Part shown: piece after piece, positions 43,524 through 52,725 of the stretch | Layout of the letters: every line of letters starts with the position of its first letter | Numbering within the stretch: position 1 is the first letter of the stretch | From: PALSA-505 sp036496025 | GTDB taxonomy: Bacteria; Actinomycetota; Actinomycetes; Streptosporangiales; Streptosporangiaceae | Direction of reading: 5' to 3' | Length of the DNA stretch: 64,000 bases | NCBI GenBank assembly: GCA_036496025.1 | Contig: DASXLW010000094.1 | Span: 62,001 to 126,000, forward strand | Notes under the pieces: generated by a model | Told to the model about the DNA's origin: nothing | The model's database searches: none | Seen by the model: only the letters and a program-made list of their open reading frames with translations | Translations under genes and position numbers: made by a program

Positions 43524-44555
43524 ATGCCGAAGCGGGCGGAAGCACTGGAGATCGACGTCGGCGGCCGGGCGGTCCGGGTCAGCAACCCGGGCAAGCTCAT
43601 GTTCCCGGGGGCCGGCGTGACCAAGGAAGACCTGGTCCGTTACTACATCGCGGTCGGCGCGGGGATGCTGGCCGCAGTGCGCGATAGGCCGCTCACGCTG
43701 CGCCGGTACCCCGACGGCGTCGACGGCGAGTCCTTCTTCCAGAAGCGGGTGCCCAAGGGCGCTCCCGACTGGCTGCAGACCGTGCAGATCCGCTTCCCGA
43801 GCGGCCGCGCGGCCGACGAAGTCTGCCCGACCGAGGTCGCCGTGCTCGCCTGGGCGGCCAACCTCGGCACGCTGGAATTTCATCCGTGGCCGGTGAGCCG
43901 GGCCGATGTCGAGCACCCGGACCAGCTGCGCGTCGATTTCGACCCGCAGCCGGGCACCTCGTTCCGCGACGCGGCCTCGGTGGCACGAGCGGCTCGCGAG
44001 CTGCTCGCTGAGCTCGGCATGACCGGGTTCGTCAAGACCTCCGGCGGGCGCGGCGTGCACCTGGGCGTGCGGATCGCGCCCGAATGGGACTTCATCCAGG
44101 TCCGGCGCGCGGTGATCGCGCTCGGCCGCGAGCTGGAACGGCGGCTGCCCGCGCTGGTCACGACCTCGTGGTGGAAGGAAGAGCGCGGGGAGCGGATATT
44201 CATCGACTACAACCAGGCGGCCAGGGACCGGACGATCGTGGCCGCCTACTCGGCTCGCGCCGTCCCGGAGGCGACCGTCTCCGCCCCGGTGACCTGGGAA
44301 GAGCTTGACCAGGTGGAACCGGGGGACTTCACCGTGGCGACGATGCCCGCGCGGTACGCGGCCGTCGCCGATCCGCACGCCGGGCTCAACGGGCCGGACG
44401 CGGAGGCGTTCCGCCTCGACCTGCTACTCGAGATGTCGGCCGCCGACGAGCGGGACCGGGATCTGGGCGACCTCCCGTACCCTCCCGACTACCCGAAGAT
44501 GCCGGGCGAGCCGCCCCGGGTCCAGCCCTCCCGCAAGAACCCGCTGAACTGGTGA
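43524..44555 (+). CDS. LigD-type polymerase/primase domain protein
   Basis: A 343-aa stand-alone homologue of the LigD polymerase domain used in non-homologous end joining. The metal-binding DxD lies in LRVDFDPQPG (Asp138 and Asp140). The family has TLRRYPDGVDGESFFQKRVPKGAPDW, KTSGGRGVHLGVRI and the third Asp in ERIFIDYNQ. No ligase or nuclease domain is attached, and no Ku gene is in the window. ATG 43524 is preferred over an in-frame upstream start. It is divergent from valS across 48 bases. Confidence 0.92.
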   Translation: MPKRAEALEIDVGGRAVRVSNPGKLMFPGAGVTKEDLVRYYIAVGAGMLAAVRDRPLTLRRYPDGVDGESFFQKRVPKGAPDWLQTVQIRFPSGRAADEVCPTEVAVLAWAANLGTLEFHPWPVSRADVEHPDQLRVDFDPQPGTSFRDAASVARAARELLAELGMTGFVKTSGGRGVHLGVRIAPEWDFIQVRRAVIALGRELERRLPALVTTSWWKEERGERIFIDYNQAARDRTIVAAYSARAVPEATVSAPVTWEELDQVEPGDFTVATMPARYAAVADPHAGLNGPDAEAFRLDLLLEMSAADERDRDLGDLPYPPDYPKMPGEPPRVQPSRKNPLNW

Positions 44556-44563
44556 AACGGCAT

Positions 44564-44588
44564 GGGCCGGGTCATCATGACCCGGCCC
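44564..44588. terminator. Bidirectional hairpin terminator
   Basis: GGGCCGGGTCAT and ATGACCCGGCCC, perfect 12-bp arms around a single C, lie between the stops of the convergent ligD-like gene and the unknown gene at 44597. The strong stem and position fit a two-way terminator, though without a U-tract. Confidence 0.75.
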
Positions 44589-44596
44589 CCGGGCCG

Positions 44597-45259
44597 CTAC
44601 GCGGCGGGCGAGGTCTCGCCGAAACCGAAGAGATCGCCGAGGCCGTGGCTGACCATGGCCATCGCGCGCTGGACGGTGTCTGGTGGCAGGAGAGCCGTCA
44701 CTATCAGGGTGAACATCACCCCGTAAAACATCAGCAGCCAGTCTTTCCGCCCGACGCGGCGCGCGGCCGCTGCGACTTCATCAAGCCTGACTTCGACTTC
44801 GGAGATCTCCTCGTCTGACAGCGGGTACCGGTCGGCCAGGTAATCCTTGATCTCGCGCAGTTGCCCAGTGATTCGCGACTGCTCCGAAGCGCTGAATGGC
44901 GCATTGTTTGCGGATTCGTATTCGTCGCCGGAGAGAAACTTCTTTTCCCGGCGAAGCTCGGCCCAGAGGTCCGGGACCTTCATGAACTCCTCGACGCTCT
45001 CGGCCCAGACGGTCGCCGAATTTACCACGGCGGACCAGGTCGGTTCGAAAAACTGCTCAGCAGGCTCGTCTCCGATGCTTTTCCTGACCGTGTATCCCTC
45101 ATACTTGTGCAATTGCGCGCTGAAAATGGAGCCGGTTGGGTTGTGGGTCAGCCTGACGTCCTGCTCGTCATCGGCGAAGTCGCAGCGGGCGGGATCGAGG
45201 CCAGCGGTCACGATCTGGTCGTAGAGAGCGTTTCGCTGCTCCTTCGTGAGCGCTCGCAT
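44597..45259 (-). CDS. Hypothetical protein with one C-terminal membrane anchor
   Basis: A 220-aa acidic protein not recognised. Residues 1-60 (MRALTKEQRNALYDQIVTAGLDPARCDF...YEGYTVRKSIGD) form a small mixed domain. A middle part rich in Glu/Ser follows (SASEQSRITGQLREIKDYLADRYPLSDEEISEVEVRLDEV). A hydrophobic helix (WLLMFYGVMFTLIVTALL) near residue 180 is followed by an amphipathic tail. Codon use is visibly less GC-rich than in its neighbours (many AAA, TTT, GAA, ATT), suggesting later acquisition. Confidence 0.72.
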   Translation of the reverse strand: MRALTKEQRNALYDQIVTAGLDPARCDFADDEQDVRLTHNPTGSIFSAQLHKYEGYTVRKSIGDEPAEQFFEPTWSAVVNSATVWAESVEEFMKVPDLWAELRREKKFLSGDEYESANNAPFSASEQSRITGQLREIKDYLADRYPLSDEEISEVEVRLDEVAAAARRVGRKDWLLMFYGVMFTLIVTALLPPDTVQRAMAMVSHGLGDLFGFGETSPAA

Positions 45260-45507
45260 GGCCGGCCCCGTCTCGCTGGTGCGTCTGGTATCAAGCTACC
45301 CAGGCCGCCACGCCAGGACGCGGACGCGGGGGACCTGTCAGCAGAACTATTTACTGAGTAGTAATCTTGGCCTTGGCCCTCAAGAGCCCCCGGGCCGGGC
45401 CACTCCCCCCCAGGCTCGGCCCGGGTCACAAAGGCCAAGCCCGCGTAATGGAACCGTAAGGTTCTGGTGCTAGAGGGACGCACCGCGGGCTGGCGCGGAG
45501 TGGGGGA
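45260..45507. other. Intergenic region with strong hairpin upstream of the LuxR-type regulator
   Basis: These 248 bases contain no gene that I can support. A 13-bp stem with one G-T pair joins 45389-45401 to 45413-45425 (arms CCCGGGCCG..CGGCCCGGG) around an 11-base loop. A second repeat GAACC-GTAA-GGTTC lies at 45451-45464, about 45 bases before the regulator start. It may hold a terminator, leader structure or operator. Confidence 0.5.
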
Positions 45508-48500
45508 ATGTCCGAGCCGGATGAGATAATCGTGGTCATGCAGCAGGACACATGCGGACCCATGGTTGGCCGTGCCATGGAGCTTGCCCGGCTGCTGGGC
45601 CTGCTCGATTCGGTGGCCGGGGGAGAAGCGGCGGTCGCCCTGGTCAGCGGGGACGCGGGAGTCGGCAAGACGCGGCTGGTGACCGAGCTGGTGGGGCGGG
45701 CCAGGGAGCGTGGCTTCTGCGTGCTGGCCGGGCGCTGCGCCGAGCTCGGCGACAGCGTGCCGTACCTGCCGCTCGCCGACGCGCTGCGCAGCGTCACGGG
45801 CGAGGCCGCGTCCCGGGTGGCCGAGCTGGTCGCGGACCGGCCGGTGCTCGGCCGCCTGCTGCCCGATCACGGGCCAGGGACCCCGACCGCCGGTGACGGC
45901 TGGGAGCTGGCCCGCCAGCAGCTGTTCGGGGCGGTGCTCGGCCTGCTCACCGAGCTGGCGGAGACGAACCCGGTGCTGCTCGTCCTCGAGGACCTGCACT
46001 GGGCCGACCGGTCCACGCGTGACCTGGTCACGTTCCTGTCCCGGGTACTGCACCGCGAGCAGGTAGCCGTGCTCGGCAGCTACCGCACCGATGACCTGCA
46101 CCGTCGGCACCCGCTGCGTCCGGTGGTCGCGGAGCTGCTCAGGCTGCCGCACGTTACCCCGGTCGACCTCGGCCCGCTGGACCCGGCGTCGCTAGCGGCG
46201 CACATCGCCACGGTCGCGGAGCTGAGCGGTCGGCGGGGCGTGCTCGATGCCACGGAGCTGATCAGGATCGTGGACCGGGCCGAGGGCAACGCCTACTACG
46301 CCGAGGAGCTGCTGGCCGCGTCAGAGGGCGACGAGGAGCTGCCGGCCGGCTTGGCCGCGGTCCTCATGACCCGGGTGGAGCAGCTGTCGGGCGCCGCCCA
46401 GCAGGCGCTGCGCGCCGCCGCGGTCAGCGGCCGCCGGGTGGACGATGAGCTGGTGATGGCGGCGTCGGGACTGTCGGCTCCGGAGTACGAGGAGGCCATC
46501 CGCGAGGCCGTGGCCCACCAGTTGCTGGCCCCCGACGGCCAGGAAGGGTACATGTTCCGGCACGCGCTGCTCAGGGAGGCGATCTACGCCGACCTGCTGC
46601 CCGGCGAGCGGACCAGGCTGCACGCGACGCTGGCCAGCCTGCTGTCCGATGAGGGGCGTCTGGACTCTGTGCCAGGGTCGGCCGCGGAGCTGGCTCACCA
46701 CTGCCTGGCCAGCCACGACATCAGCGGAGCGTTCGCCGCGTCGGTCCGGGCCGGGAAGGAGGCCGAGCGGCTGGCGGCGCCCGCCGAGGCGCACCGGCAC
46801 TACGACCAGGCGCTGGCCCTGTGGGACCGGGTGGACGGGCCGGAGAAGCTGGGCGGGATGGACCGCGTCCGGCTGGCCCTGCGGTCCGCGACCAACGCCG
46901 CCGCTGGCGGCGACATCCCGCGGGCCGTGGCCCAGCTCCGCCGGGTCAGCAAGGCGCTCGGCGAGATTGAGGTCGATCCGGACCTGGTCTGCCGGGTCAA
47001 CGAGCGGCTCGCGTTCTACCTGCTGCAGCTCGAGATGGAAATCGAGGCCGCCGCGGCCGCCCGGGCGGCCATCGACGCCCTGCCGCCGGAGCCGCCGACC
47101 TGGGAGCGGGCGCGGGCCATGGCCACCTACGCCAATGTGCTGCTGCTGTTCTCCGACAACGAGCGGACCCGCGAGCAGGCCGAGTGCGCACTGCAGGCGG
47201 CCCGGGCGGCCGAGGCCCCGTGGGTCGAGGCCGATGCCCTGGTGACACTGGGCCAGGTCAGCGAGCGGATCGGGCACATCGAGGAGATGCTCGAGCAATT
47301 CGCCGCCGCGCACCGGCAGGCGGGGCAGGCCGGAGTGCTCGGCGTGGAGCTGCGGGCCGCGTTCCAGCTGGCCCGGGTGCTGCTGGAGCGGGGCGACCTG
47401 ACCGAGTCGGCGCTGATCGCGCACCAGGGATTCAGCCGGGCGGAGAAGGCGGGGCTCGCCCGCGCGCCGTACGGCACCGACCTGCAGTACCTGCACTACC
47501 TCGCGCACTACGGCGATGGCGACTGGAATCACGCGCAGGAGCTCGCCGACGGGTTCAGCGTCCGGCCCGCGACCAACCCGGAGGCCGAGCTTTCCGCGAT
47601 GGCGCTGTTCATCGACGTGGCCAGGGGACACGACGACGTGATCGCCGAGCGCCGCAGGTGGCTGGAGCCGTTCTGGCCGCAGGCCGAGTTCGCCGAGTAC
47701 ACCGGCCGCGGGCTGCTTGCTGAGCACGCGCTCTGGCAAGGCGACGCGGAGACCGCGCTGGCGGAGATCGACGCGGCGCTCAAGGCCGAGGCGGACGAGT
47801 CAGAGGATTACGGGCCGCCGGTCATCCGGCTGGCCGCGATTGGGCTGAGCGCCCGGGCGGACCGGGCCGTGCGCGCTCGGGGGACCGGCGACGAGGACGC
47901 CGCGCAGACCGAGGTCGCCGCGGCCGCCGAGCTCATCGAGGTCGCCCGGGTGGGAGCGGAGAACCGGCGCAGGCCCAAGGCGATCCTTGGGGTGGAGGGC
48001 CGGGCCTGGCTGGCCCGGGCCGAGGCGGAGTGGCGCCGCGCCACCGGCGACAACTCGGCGCAGGCGTGGGAGATCGTGGTTGACACCTTCGACCCGGATT
48101 TCGTGTACGACGCCGCGCGAGCCAGGTGGCGCCTGGCCGAGGCACTCGCCGAAGCCGGGCGGCGCGACGACGCGCAGCGCGAATGGGACAAGGCGGCGCG
48201 AGTCGCCGGCCAGCTCGGCGCGGTACCGCTGCGGACGGCGCTCCATGACCTGGCGCGCCGGGCCAGGCTCGGCCACGGACCGTCGCCCGGCTGGGCCGAC
48301 GGGCGGCCGGGCAGGCTGGCCGGCCTGACCAGCCGCGAGCGGGAGGTGCTGCGGCTGATCGTGGCCGGGCGCAGCAATCGGGAGATCGGCGCCGCGCTGT
48401 TCATCGCGCCCAAGACGGCCAGCGTGCACGTGTCGAACATCCTGGCCAAGCTGGGCGCGGCCAGCCGCACCGAGGCGGCGGCCATCGCCCATGACGAGGG

Positions 48501-48534
48501 CCTGACCGCGAGCCCCAGCATGACGGGCAGCTGA
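45508..48534 (+). CDS. Large ATP-binding LuxR-family regulator (LAL type)
   Basis: A 1008-aa regulator. An N-terminal AAA/STAND ATPase has Walker A GDAGVGKT (residues 48-55), and LLVLEDLHWADRSTRDLV is the Walker B region. A long helical, TPR-like middle (~450-900) follows. The C-terminal LuxR HTH reads LTSREREVLRLIVAGRSNREIGAALFIAPKTASVHVSNILAKLGA. ATG 45538 is an alternative start. LAL proteins are usually activators of nearby or unlinked genes, triggered by ligand binding to the TPR part. The target is not evident. Confidence 0.94.
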   Translation: MSEPDEIIVVMQQDTCGPMVGRAMELARLLGLLDSVAGGEAAVALVSGDAGVGKTRLVTELVGRARERGFCVLAGRCAELGDSVPYLPLADALRSVTGEAASRVAELVADRPVLGRLLPDHGPGTPTAGDGWELARQQLFGAVLGLLTELAETNPVLLVLEDLHWADRSTRDLVTFLSRVLHREQVAVLGSYRTDDLHRRHPLRPVVAELLRLPHVTPVDLGPLDPASLAAHIATVAELSGRRGVLDATELIRIVDRAEGNAYYAEELLAASEGDEELPAGLAAVLMTRVEQLSGAAQQALRAAAVSGRRVDDELVMAASGLSAPEYEEAIREAVAHQLLAPDGQEGYMFRHALLREAIYADLLPGERTRLHATLASLLSDEGRLDSVPGSAAELAHHCLASHDISGAFAASVRAGKEAERLAAPAEAHRHYDQALALWDRVDGPEKLGGMDRVRLALRSATNAAAGGDIPRAVAQLRRVSKALGEIEVDPDLVCRVNERLAFYLLQLEMEIEAAAAARAAIDALPPEPPTWERARAMATYANVLLLFSDNERTREQAECALQAARAAEAPWVEADALVTLGQVSERIGHIEEMLEQFAAAHRQAGQAGVLGVELRAAFQLARVLLERGDLTESALIAHQGFSRAEKAGLARAPYGTDLQYLHYLAHYGDGDWNHAQELADGFSVRPATNPEAELSAMALFIDVARGHDDVIAERRRWLEPFWPQAEFAEYTGRGLLAEHALWQGDAETALAEIDAALKAEADESEDYGPPVIRLAAIGLSARADRAVRARGTGDEDAAQTEVAAAAELIEVARVGAENRRRPKAILGVEGRAWLARAEAEWRRATGDNSAQAWEIVVDTFDPDFVYDAARARWRLAEALAEAGRRDDAQREWDKAARVAGQLGAVPLRTALHDLARRARLGHGPSPGWADGRPGRLAGLTSREREVLRLIVAGRSNREIGAALFIAPKTASVHVSNILAKLGAASRTEAAAIAHDEGLTASPSMTGS

Positions 48535-48567
48535 CTCTCGCGCGGCTGACCGCCCGGGCCTGACCCG

Positions 48568-49485
48568 TCACCGGTCTGGGGCGAGGGCGTCGAGGATCTC
48601 GCCCGCCCGCGCCGCGGCCGCGGCCGGGTCGGCGTCCGGCGAGCCGATCTGGGGATCCCAGTTGAGGTCGTAGAAGATCTCGGTCACGCCGTGGTCGGCG
48701 AGCCAGGCGGTATCGGCGCGGATCTGCTCGTAGGAGCCGGACAGCAGCCTCCGGCCACCGTCGCCGGAGGCCTCCGCGCCCGCCCGGACCACGCCGCGGC
48801 AGATGATCCTGATCGCGCCGGGGTCACGCCCGGCATCCCGGGCCGCCGAGCGGACGACTTCGATGCCGTCCTCGATGCGGGACAGGTCGGTCCGACTGGA
48901 CGTGACCCACCCGTCGGCCAGCCGGCCGGCCCGCTCCAGCGCGGGCCGGGCAGACCCGCCGAGCAGCACGGGCGGGCCGCCGGGCTGAACCGGGCTGGGA
49001 TCGGCACAGCCCGCGGGCACGGAGTAGAACTCGCCGCTGAACCGGCTCACCCCGCCGGCCCACAGGGCGCGCAGCACCGCGATGTACTCCTCGGTGCGAG
49101 CGCCGCGGCCCCGCATGGAGGCCCCGGTCGCCTCGAATTCCTCCGGCATCCAGCCGATGCCGAGTCCCAGCTCGTGCCGGCCGCCGGACAGGACGTCTAC
49201 CGTGGCCGCCTGCTTGGCGAGCACCGTGGGCGACATGAACGGGAAGTTCACCACCGCGACGCCGAGCCTGATCCGGGACGTGCCGGCCGCGGCGAAGCCC
49301 AGCGCGATCATCGGGTCGAGCACGCTGTAGTAGACGGGCTCCAGGGCGGATCCCACCGGGACGAGCAATCGCTGGAAGGCCCACAGAGAGTCGTACCCCG
49401 CCTGCTCGGCCCGGGCGGCGAAGGCGGCCAGGTTCCCGGGAGTCGCCCAGGCGCCGGAAACGGGGGCGCCGAAACCGATCTTCAT
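48568..49485 (-). CDS. LLM-class F420-dependent oxidoreductase
   Basis: A 305-aa luciferase-like TIM-barrel oxidoreductase with MKIGFGAPVSGAWATPGNLAAFAARAEQAGYDSLWAFQR. Further family segments are RIRLGVAVVNFPFMSPTVLAKQAATVDVLSGGRHELGLGIGW and PPVLLGGSARPALERAGRLADGWV. Actinobacterial members commonly use coenzyme F420. ATG at 49485 is chosen because the conserved beta-strand starts there. The substrate is unknown. Confidence 0.9.
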   Translation of the reverse strand: MKIGFGAPVSGAWATPGNLAAFAARAEQAGYDSLWAFQRLLVPVGSALEPVYYSVLDPMIALGFAAAGTSRIRLGVAVVNFPFMSPTVLAKQAATVDVLSGGRHELGLGIGWMPEEFEATGASMRGRGARTEEYIAVLRALWAGGVSRFSGEFYSVPAGCADPSPVQPGGPPVLLGGSARPALERAGRLADGWVTSSRTDLSRIEDGIEVVRSAARDAGRDPGAIRIICRGVVRAGAEASGDGGRRLLSGSYEQIRADTAWLADHGVTEIFYDLNWDPQIGSPDADPAAAAARAGEILDALAPDR

Positions 49486-49578
49486 GGCGCCCAGCCTAGT
49501 GGTCTGTGAGCGGGGGCCCTTGGAGCCTTGCAGCCCAAGAAGGCTCCCCGTCACGGACCAGTGCCGGGGCGACCCCGG

Positions 49579-50247
49579 CTAGTGGGGGTCGGACGCCTCG
49601 TCTGCGGCGGGCGGGCCGGCGCCCGGCGGCGGTGGGCCGCTGTCCAGCGGCGGCAGCTTGTACAGCCGGTCCAGGCTGAGCTGCTGCGCATCCGCCAGCA
49701 CGGTGTCCTGCTGCTTCTGCGCTTTCTCGGCGGTCTGCTTGGCCAGTTCCGAGGCCAGGCCGCCCAGTTGCCGTACGCCGGTGTCGTCCACCAGCACGCG
49801 ACTGGTGGCCATGATCGCGATCCCCTCGACCTGGCGCTTGTCCCGGTCAGGCGGGGACAGCGCGGCCCCGATCTTCGCCGCATCGAAGGGGTTCGACGCG
49901 TGCTTGGTCAGCTTGTCGCGCTCAGCGAGCACCCACTGGTGGTACTTCATCACCTCGCCCTGTAGCGGCAGGCTGCGCACGTCCTCGGTGGCAAGGCCGA
50001 ATCGCTTTCCCTGGCCGAAGCAGCGGGCGTAGGCGACCAGGGCCGCCGACCAGAGCGCGTTCGGCACCACCGCGTCCCGGGTGATCTCGGGCTTGGCCAG
50101 CTCGGTCAGCAGCCGCTTGCAGCACTCCATCACGAACTGGAGATCCTGGATGATCACGGCCTGGTCGGCGAGCAGCTGCGCCGATGGCACGTCAAGGGCC
50201 ACCGTCAGCGTCCCGGCCGCCGGCGCAGTCCCCTCCGTCTCGCCCAT
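49579..50247 (-). CDS. Hypothetical protein
   Basis: A 222-aa protein not recognised. It has a helical core (LLADQAVIIQDLQFVMECCKRLLTEL) followed by PNALWSAALVAYARCFGQGKRFGL, then HQWVLAERDKLTKHASNPFDAAKIGAAL. The C-terminal ~50 residues are an amphipathic Gln/Lys helix and a Pro/Gly-rich tail. There is no signal or membrane segment. ATG 50247 (MGETEG) is used because upstream frame lacks coding character. It is divergent from the next gene. Confidence 0.72.
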   Translation of the reverse strand: MGETEGTAPAAGTLTVALDVPSAQLLADQAVIIQDLQFVMECCKRLLTELAKPEITRDAVVPNALWSAALVAYARCFGQGKRFGLATEDVRSLPLQGEVMKYHQWVLAERDKLTKHASNPFDAAKIGAALSPPDRDKRQVEGIAIMATSRVLVDDTGVRQLGGLASELAKQTAEKAQKQQDTVLADAQQLSLDRLYKLPPLDSGPPPPGAGPPAADEASDPH

Positions 50248-50345
50248 GGCTCGATGATCACATGGGCGCAGCTCGCGTCTCGTCTCACATAGTGACAAGT
50301 CGCGTGGAACAGTTGGTACTGGGTCATTCAGGAGGGCAGGAACCG

Positions 50346-51134
50346 ATGAAGTCCAGCGCCCGCGTGTGGATCGCCGCCCTGCGCGGCTCGCAGCAGCGGC
50401 TCGCCGCCCTCGTTGGCTCGCTCATTCCCGAGCAGCTGCACGCCCCCTCCTACGACGCCGGCTGGACGATCGCTCAGGTGCTGGCGCACATCGGCGCCCA
50501 GGCGGAGATCGGGCAGCAGGCGCTGGCCGCCGCGCTGTCCGGCCGCGAGCCGTTCGGGACGGACGGATTCCAGGCCATCCGGGCGGTCTGGAACGCTCGC
50601 GATCCCGGCCAGCAGGCGGTCGAATGCCTGGTCAACGACCGGGAGCACGTGCGCCGTCTCGAGCAGGCCAGCGACGAGCAGCTCGCCGGGATCCGGCTGA
50701 AGATCATCGGCACCGAGTACGACGCGGTCGGCCTGGTGTGGCTGCGGCTGGGCGAGCACGCGCTGCATTCGTGGGACATCGCGGTCAGCCTCGACCCGGC
50801 CTCGGTCGTCGCTCCGCAGTCGGTGGCGCTGCTGGTCGACTGGGCTCCGCAGGTAGCCGCGTGCAGCGGGAGGCCGCCGGGCGTGCCCTACCGGGTCGGC
50901 ATCCAGACCACGGATCCGGAGCGGGAGTTCCGGCTCGACGTGACGGACACCATCTCGATGCCCGCGGCGCGCGGCCGGTTCGCCGACGAGGGCGTCCCCA
51001 CGCTCCGGATGCCGGCCGAGGCGCTGCTGCGCCTGGTGTACGGACGGCTCGACCCCCTGCACACGCCGCCGGTGCAGGTCCTGTCCGGCCGGGTCGAGCT
51101 GGACCTGCTGCGCCAGACCTTTCCCGGATTCTAA
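50346..51134 (+). CDS. Maleylpyruvate isomerase family, mycothiol-dependent-type protein
   Basis: A 262-aa protein of the DinB/MDMPI fold. The N-terminal four-helix domain includes GWTIAQVLAHIGAQAEIGQQAL and LRLGEHALHSWDIAVSLDP, with the His ligands of the metal site. The C-terminal MDMPI/SCP2-like domain starts near residue 170. Family members use mycothiol as cofactor in thiol-dependent isomerisation or transfer. The start is set by GGAGGG ten bases before ATG 50346. Confidence 0.87.
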   Translation: MKSSARVWIAALRGSQQRLAALVGSLIPEQLHAPSYDAGWTIAQVLAHIGAQAEIGQQALAAALSGREPFGTDGFQAIRAVWNARDPGQQAVECLVNDREHVRRLEQASDEQLAGIRLKIIGTEYDAVGLVWLRLGEHALHSWDIAVSLDPASVVAPQSVALLVDWAPQVAACSGRPPGVPYRVGIQTTDPEREFRLDVTDTISMPAARGRFADEGVPTLRMPAEALLRLVYGRLDPLHTPPVQVLSGRVELDLLRQTFPGF

Positions 51135-51160
51135 GAGCGGTTTCCAGGCATGCTCTCAAG

Positions 51161-52126
51161 TCAGGCCCGGCTCAGGACCTGCTCGGTGATGTCCCGGGCG
51201 CAGCCCCACGACAGCGTGACACCTGCCCCGCCGTGGCCGTAGTTGTGCACCAGCAGGCGGCCCGGGCCGAGCCGCTCGCAATCGAGCCGTACCCGGGGAC
51301 GGACCGGCCGCAGGCCGACCCGCTGCGCCACGATCTCGGCTCCTGCCAGCCGCGGGTCCACCGCGGTGCAGTCGGCCAGGATGCGCCGGGTGACCGCGGG
51401 ATCGGGGTCCAGGTTCCAGTCGCCGGGCTGCTCCGTGCCGCCAAGCAGCACCGTTTCGCCGTGCGGGAACATGTAGACGAGCTCCGCGGTCGCGTCGGGC
51501 TGCCCGATGAAGAAGTCGGTGATACCCGGGTTCGTCACGATGACCGCCTGCCCTCGGACCGGGACCAGATCGCGATCGGGGACGAGGTCACGGGCCCCGA
51601 TCCCGGTGCAGTTGACCACGACGGGGGCATCGGCGGCCGCCTCCGCGAGCGAGTCGACGGCGGCCATCTGCACTTCCCCGCCGCTGCCGGTGAAACGGTT
51701 CAGCAGGTAACCGAGGTAGACCGTCATGGTCAGCACCGGCGCGGTGTACTGCCAGCCTTCGACGAACCCGCCGGGCAGCTCCGCGGGGGAGCAGCGCCGG
51801 AAAGCCGGCATCAGCGCCGACCAGCCGGGCGGCTCGGCCGGGTGGCGCCAGGCTTCGGTGCCTCGTGCCATCCGGACCCCGGTATCGGGCTGGCCGGCCA
51901 GGTCGCACAGCGTGTCCAGGCCCGCGCTGCTCCACGCGGCCACCCGCCCGCTCTCCTCGACCAGGTGCGGCCCCCAGATCGCCCCGGCCGCCGCCGAGGT
52001 CGTGCCGAGCGGCAGCCGGGCGGCCCGGACCGTGACCACAAGACCGGCCTCGGCCAGGCAGATCGCGGTGGTCAGGCCGCATACTCCCGCCCCGATCACC
52101 AGGGCATCGGGTTGGCGGCCGCTCAC
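51161..52126 (-). CDS. D-amino acid oxidase-like FAD enzyme
   Basis: A 321-aa flavoprotein with the N-terminal FAD motif ALVIGAGVCGLTTAICLAEAG. The substrate/FAD region GTTSAAAGAIWGPHL and the C-terminal VHNYGHGGAGVTLSWGCA are typical of D-amino acid oxidases. The enzyme would deaminate D-amino acids, giving H2O2. It uses GTG at 52126, 21 bases after the VOC gene stop, so the two are likely co-transcribed. Confidence 0.9.
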   Translation of the reverse strand: MSGRQPDALVIGAGVCGLTTAICLAEAGLVVTVRAARLPLGTTSAAAGAIWGPHLVEESGRVAAWSSAGLDTLCDLAGQPDTGVRMARGTEAWRHPAEPPGWSALMPAFRRCSPAELPGGFVEGWQYTAPVLTMTVYLGYLLNRFTGSGGEVQMAAVDSLAEAAADAPVVVNCTGIGARDLVPDRDLVPVRGQAVIVTNPGITDFFIGQPDATAELVYMFPHGETVLLGGTEQPGDWNLDPDPAVTRRILADCTAVDPRLAGAEIVAQRVGLRPVRPRVRLDCERLGPGRLLVHNYGHGGAGVTLSWGCARDITEQVLSRA

Positions 52127-52147
52127 CGGGGCACGGTACCAGGCGCG

Positions 52148-52519
52148 TCAGCCCTCCTGCTTGACGCAGATGCAGAACGGGTGGCCGGCCGGGTCGACCA
52201 GCACCCGCCAGCGGTCGGCGCCGGGCTGGTGGTCCGGCTTGGCCGCCCCGGCGTCCAGGCAGGCTGCCTCGGCCTGGTCGAGGTCCGCGACGTAGAAGTC
52301 GAGGTGGAACTGCTTCGGCGCGCCCGGATCCGGCCAGCGCGGCGGGGTGTAGCCATCGATGCGGCCGAAGCCGACGGACAGCGATCCGTCGCCGATCATC
52401 GCGTAGTCCTGCTCGCTGTGCAGGATCTCCCAGCCCAGGATCTGGTGGTAGAAGGCGGCTAGCTCGCGCGGGTCGCCGCAGTCGATGCTGACCATGGCGA
52501 GGCTGGCGGGTGCGGTCAT
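52148..52519 (-). CDS. VOC/glyoxalase-fold protein
   Basis: A 123-aa vicinal oxygen chelate protein with two beta-alpha-beta-beta-beta halves: MVSIDCGDPRELAAFYHQILGWEI and FHLDFYVADLDQAEAACLDAGA..VLVDPAGHPFCI. His, Glu-type metal ligands are partly present. ATG 52519 is chosen; the longer frame upstream is non-coding. It may act as a small resistance or isomerase protein. It precedes the D-amino acid oxidase-like gene. Confidence 0.88.
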   Translation of the reverse strand: MTAPASLAMVSIDCGDPRELAAFYHQILGWEILHSEQDYAMIGDGSLSVGFGRIDGYTPPRWPDPGAPKQFHLDFYVADLDQAEAACLDAGAAKPDHQPGADRWRVLVDPAGHPFCICVKQEG

Positions 52520-52725
52520 GGCTTCGTTCGTCCTTTCCTTCCGTGTCGTTCCCGGCGTCCGAACGTAGCCGCGACCCGGGCGGCGTGTCTTGAACAAACG
52601 CGACGTGCGCTGGCGAGCGTCAGCGGGGAGTAGCGTGTCAGGCGGCGGCGGCGCCCGCAGGCGCGGCCAGCCAGCCTCGCGTACCGGAGTCCCGGGTACC
52701 GGAGCCTTGCGCGCAGGAGCCGCTG

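Noticed and set aside
40967..43687. Rightward 906-codon frame opposite valS
   Set aside because: Low-complexity Arg/Gly/Val text typical of an antisense shadow; valS domains on the other strand explain the openness.
50366..52462. 698-codon rightward frame across three genes
   Set aside because: Composition is Arg/Ala/Gly noise and it crosses genes with good family matches.
52681..52704. Two copies of GTACCGGAG before xylB as an operator
   Set aside because: Direct 9-base repeats in GC-rich DNA; no promoter alignment or symmetry to support a binding site.
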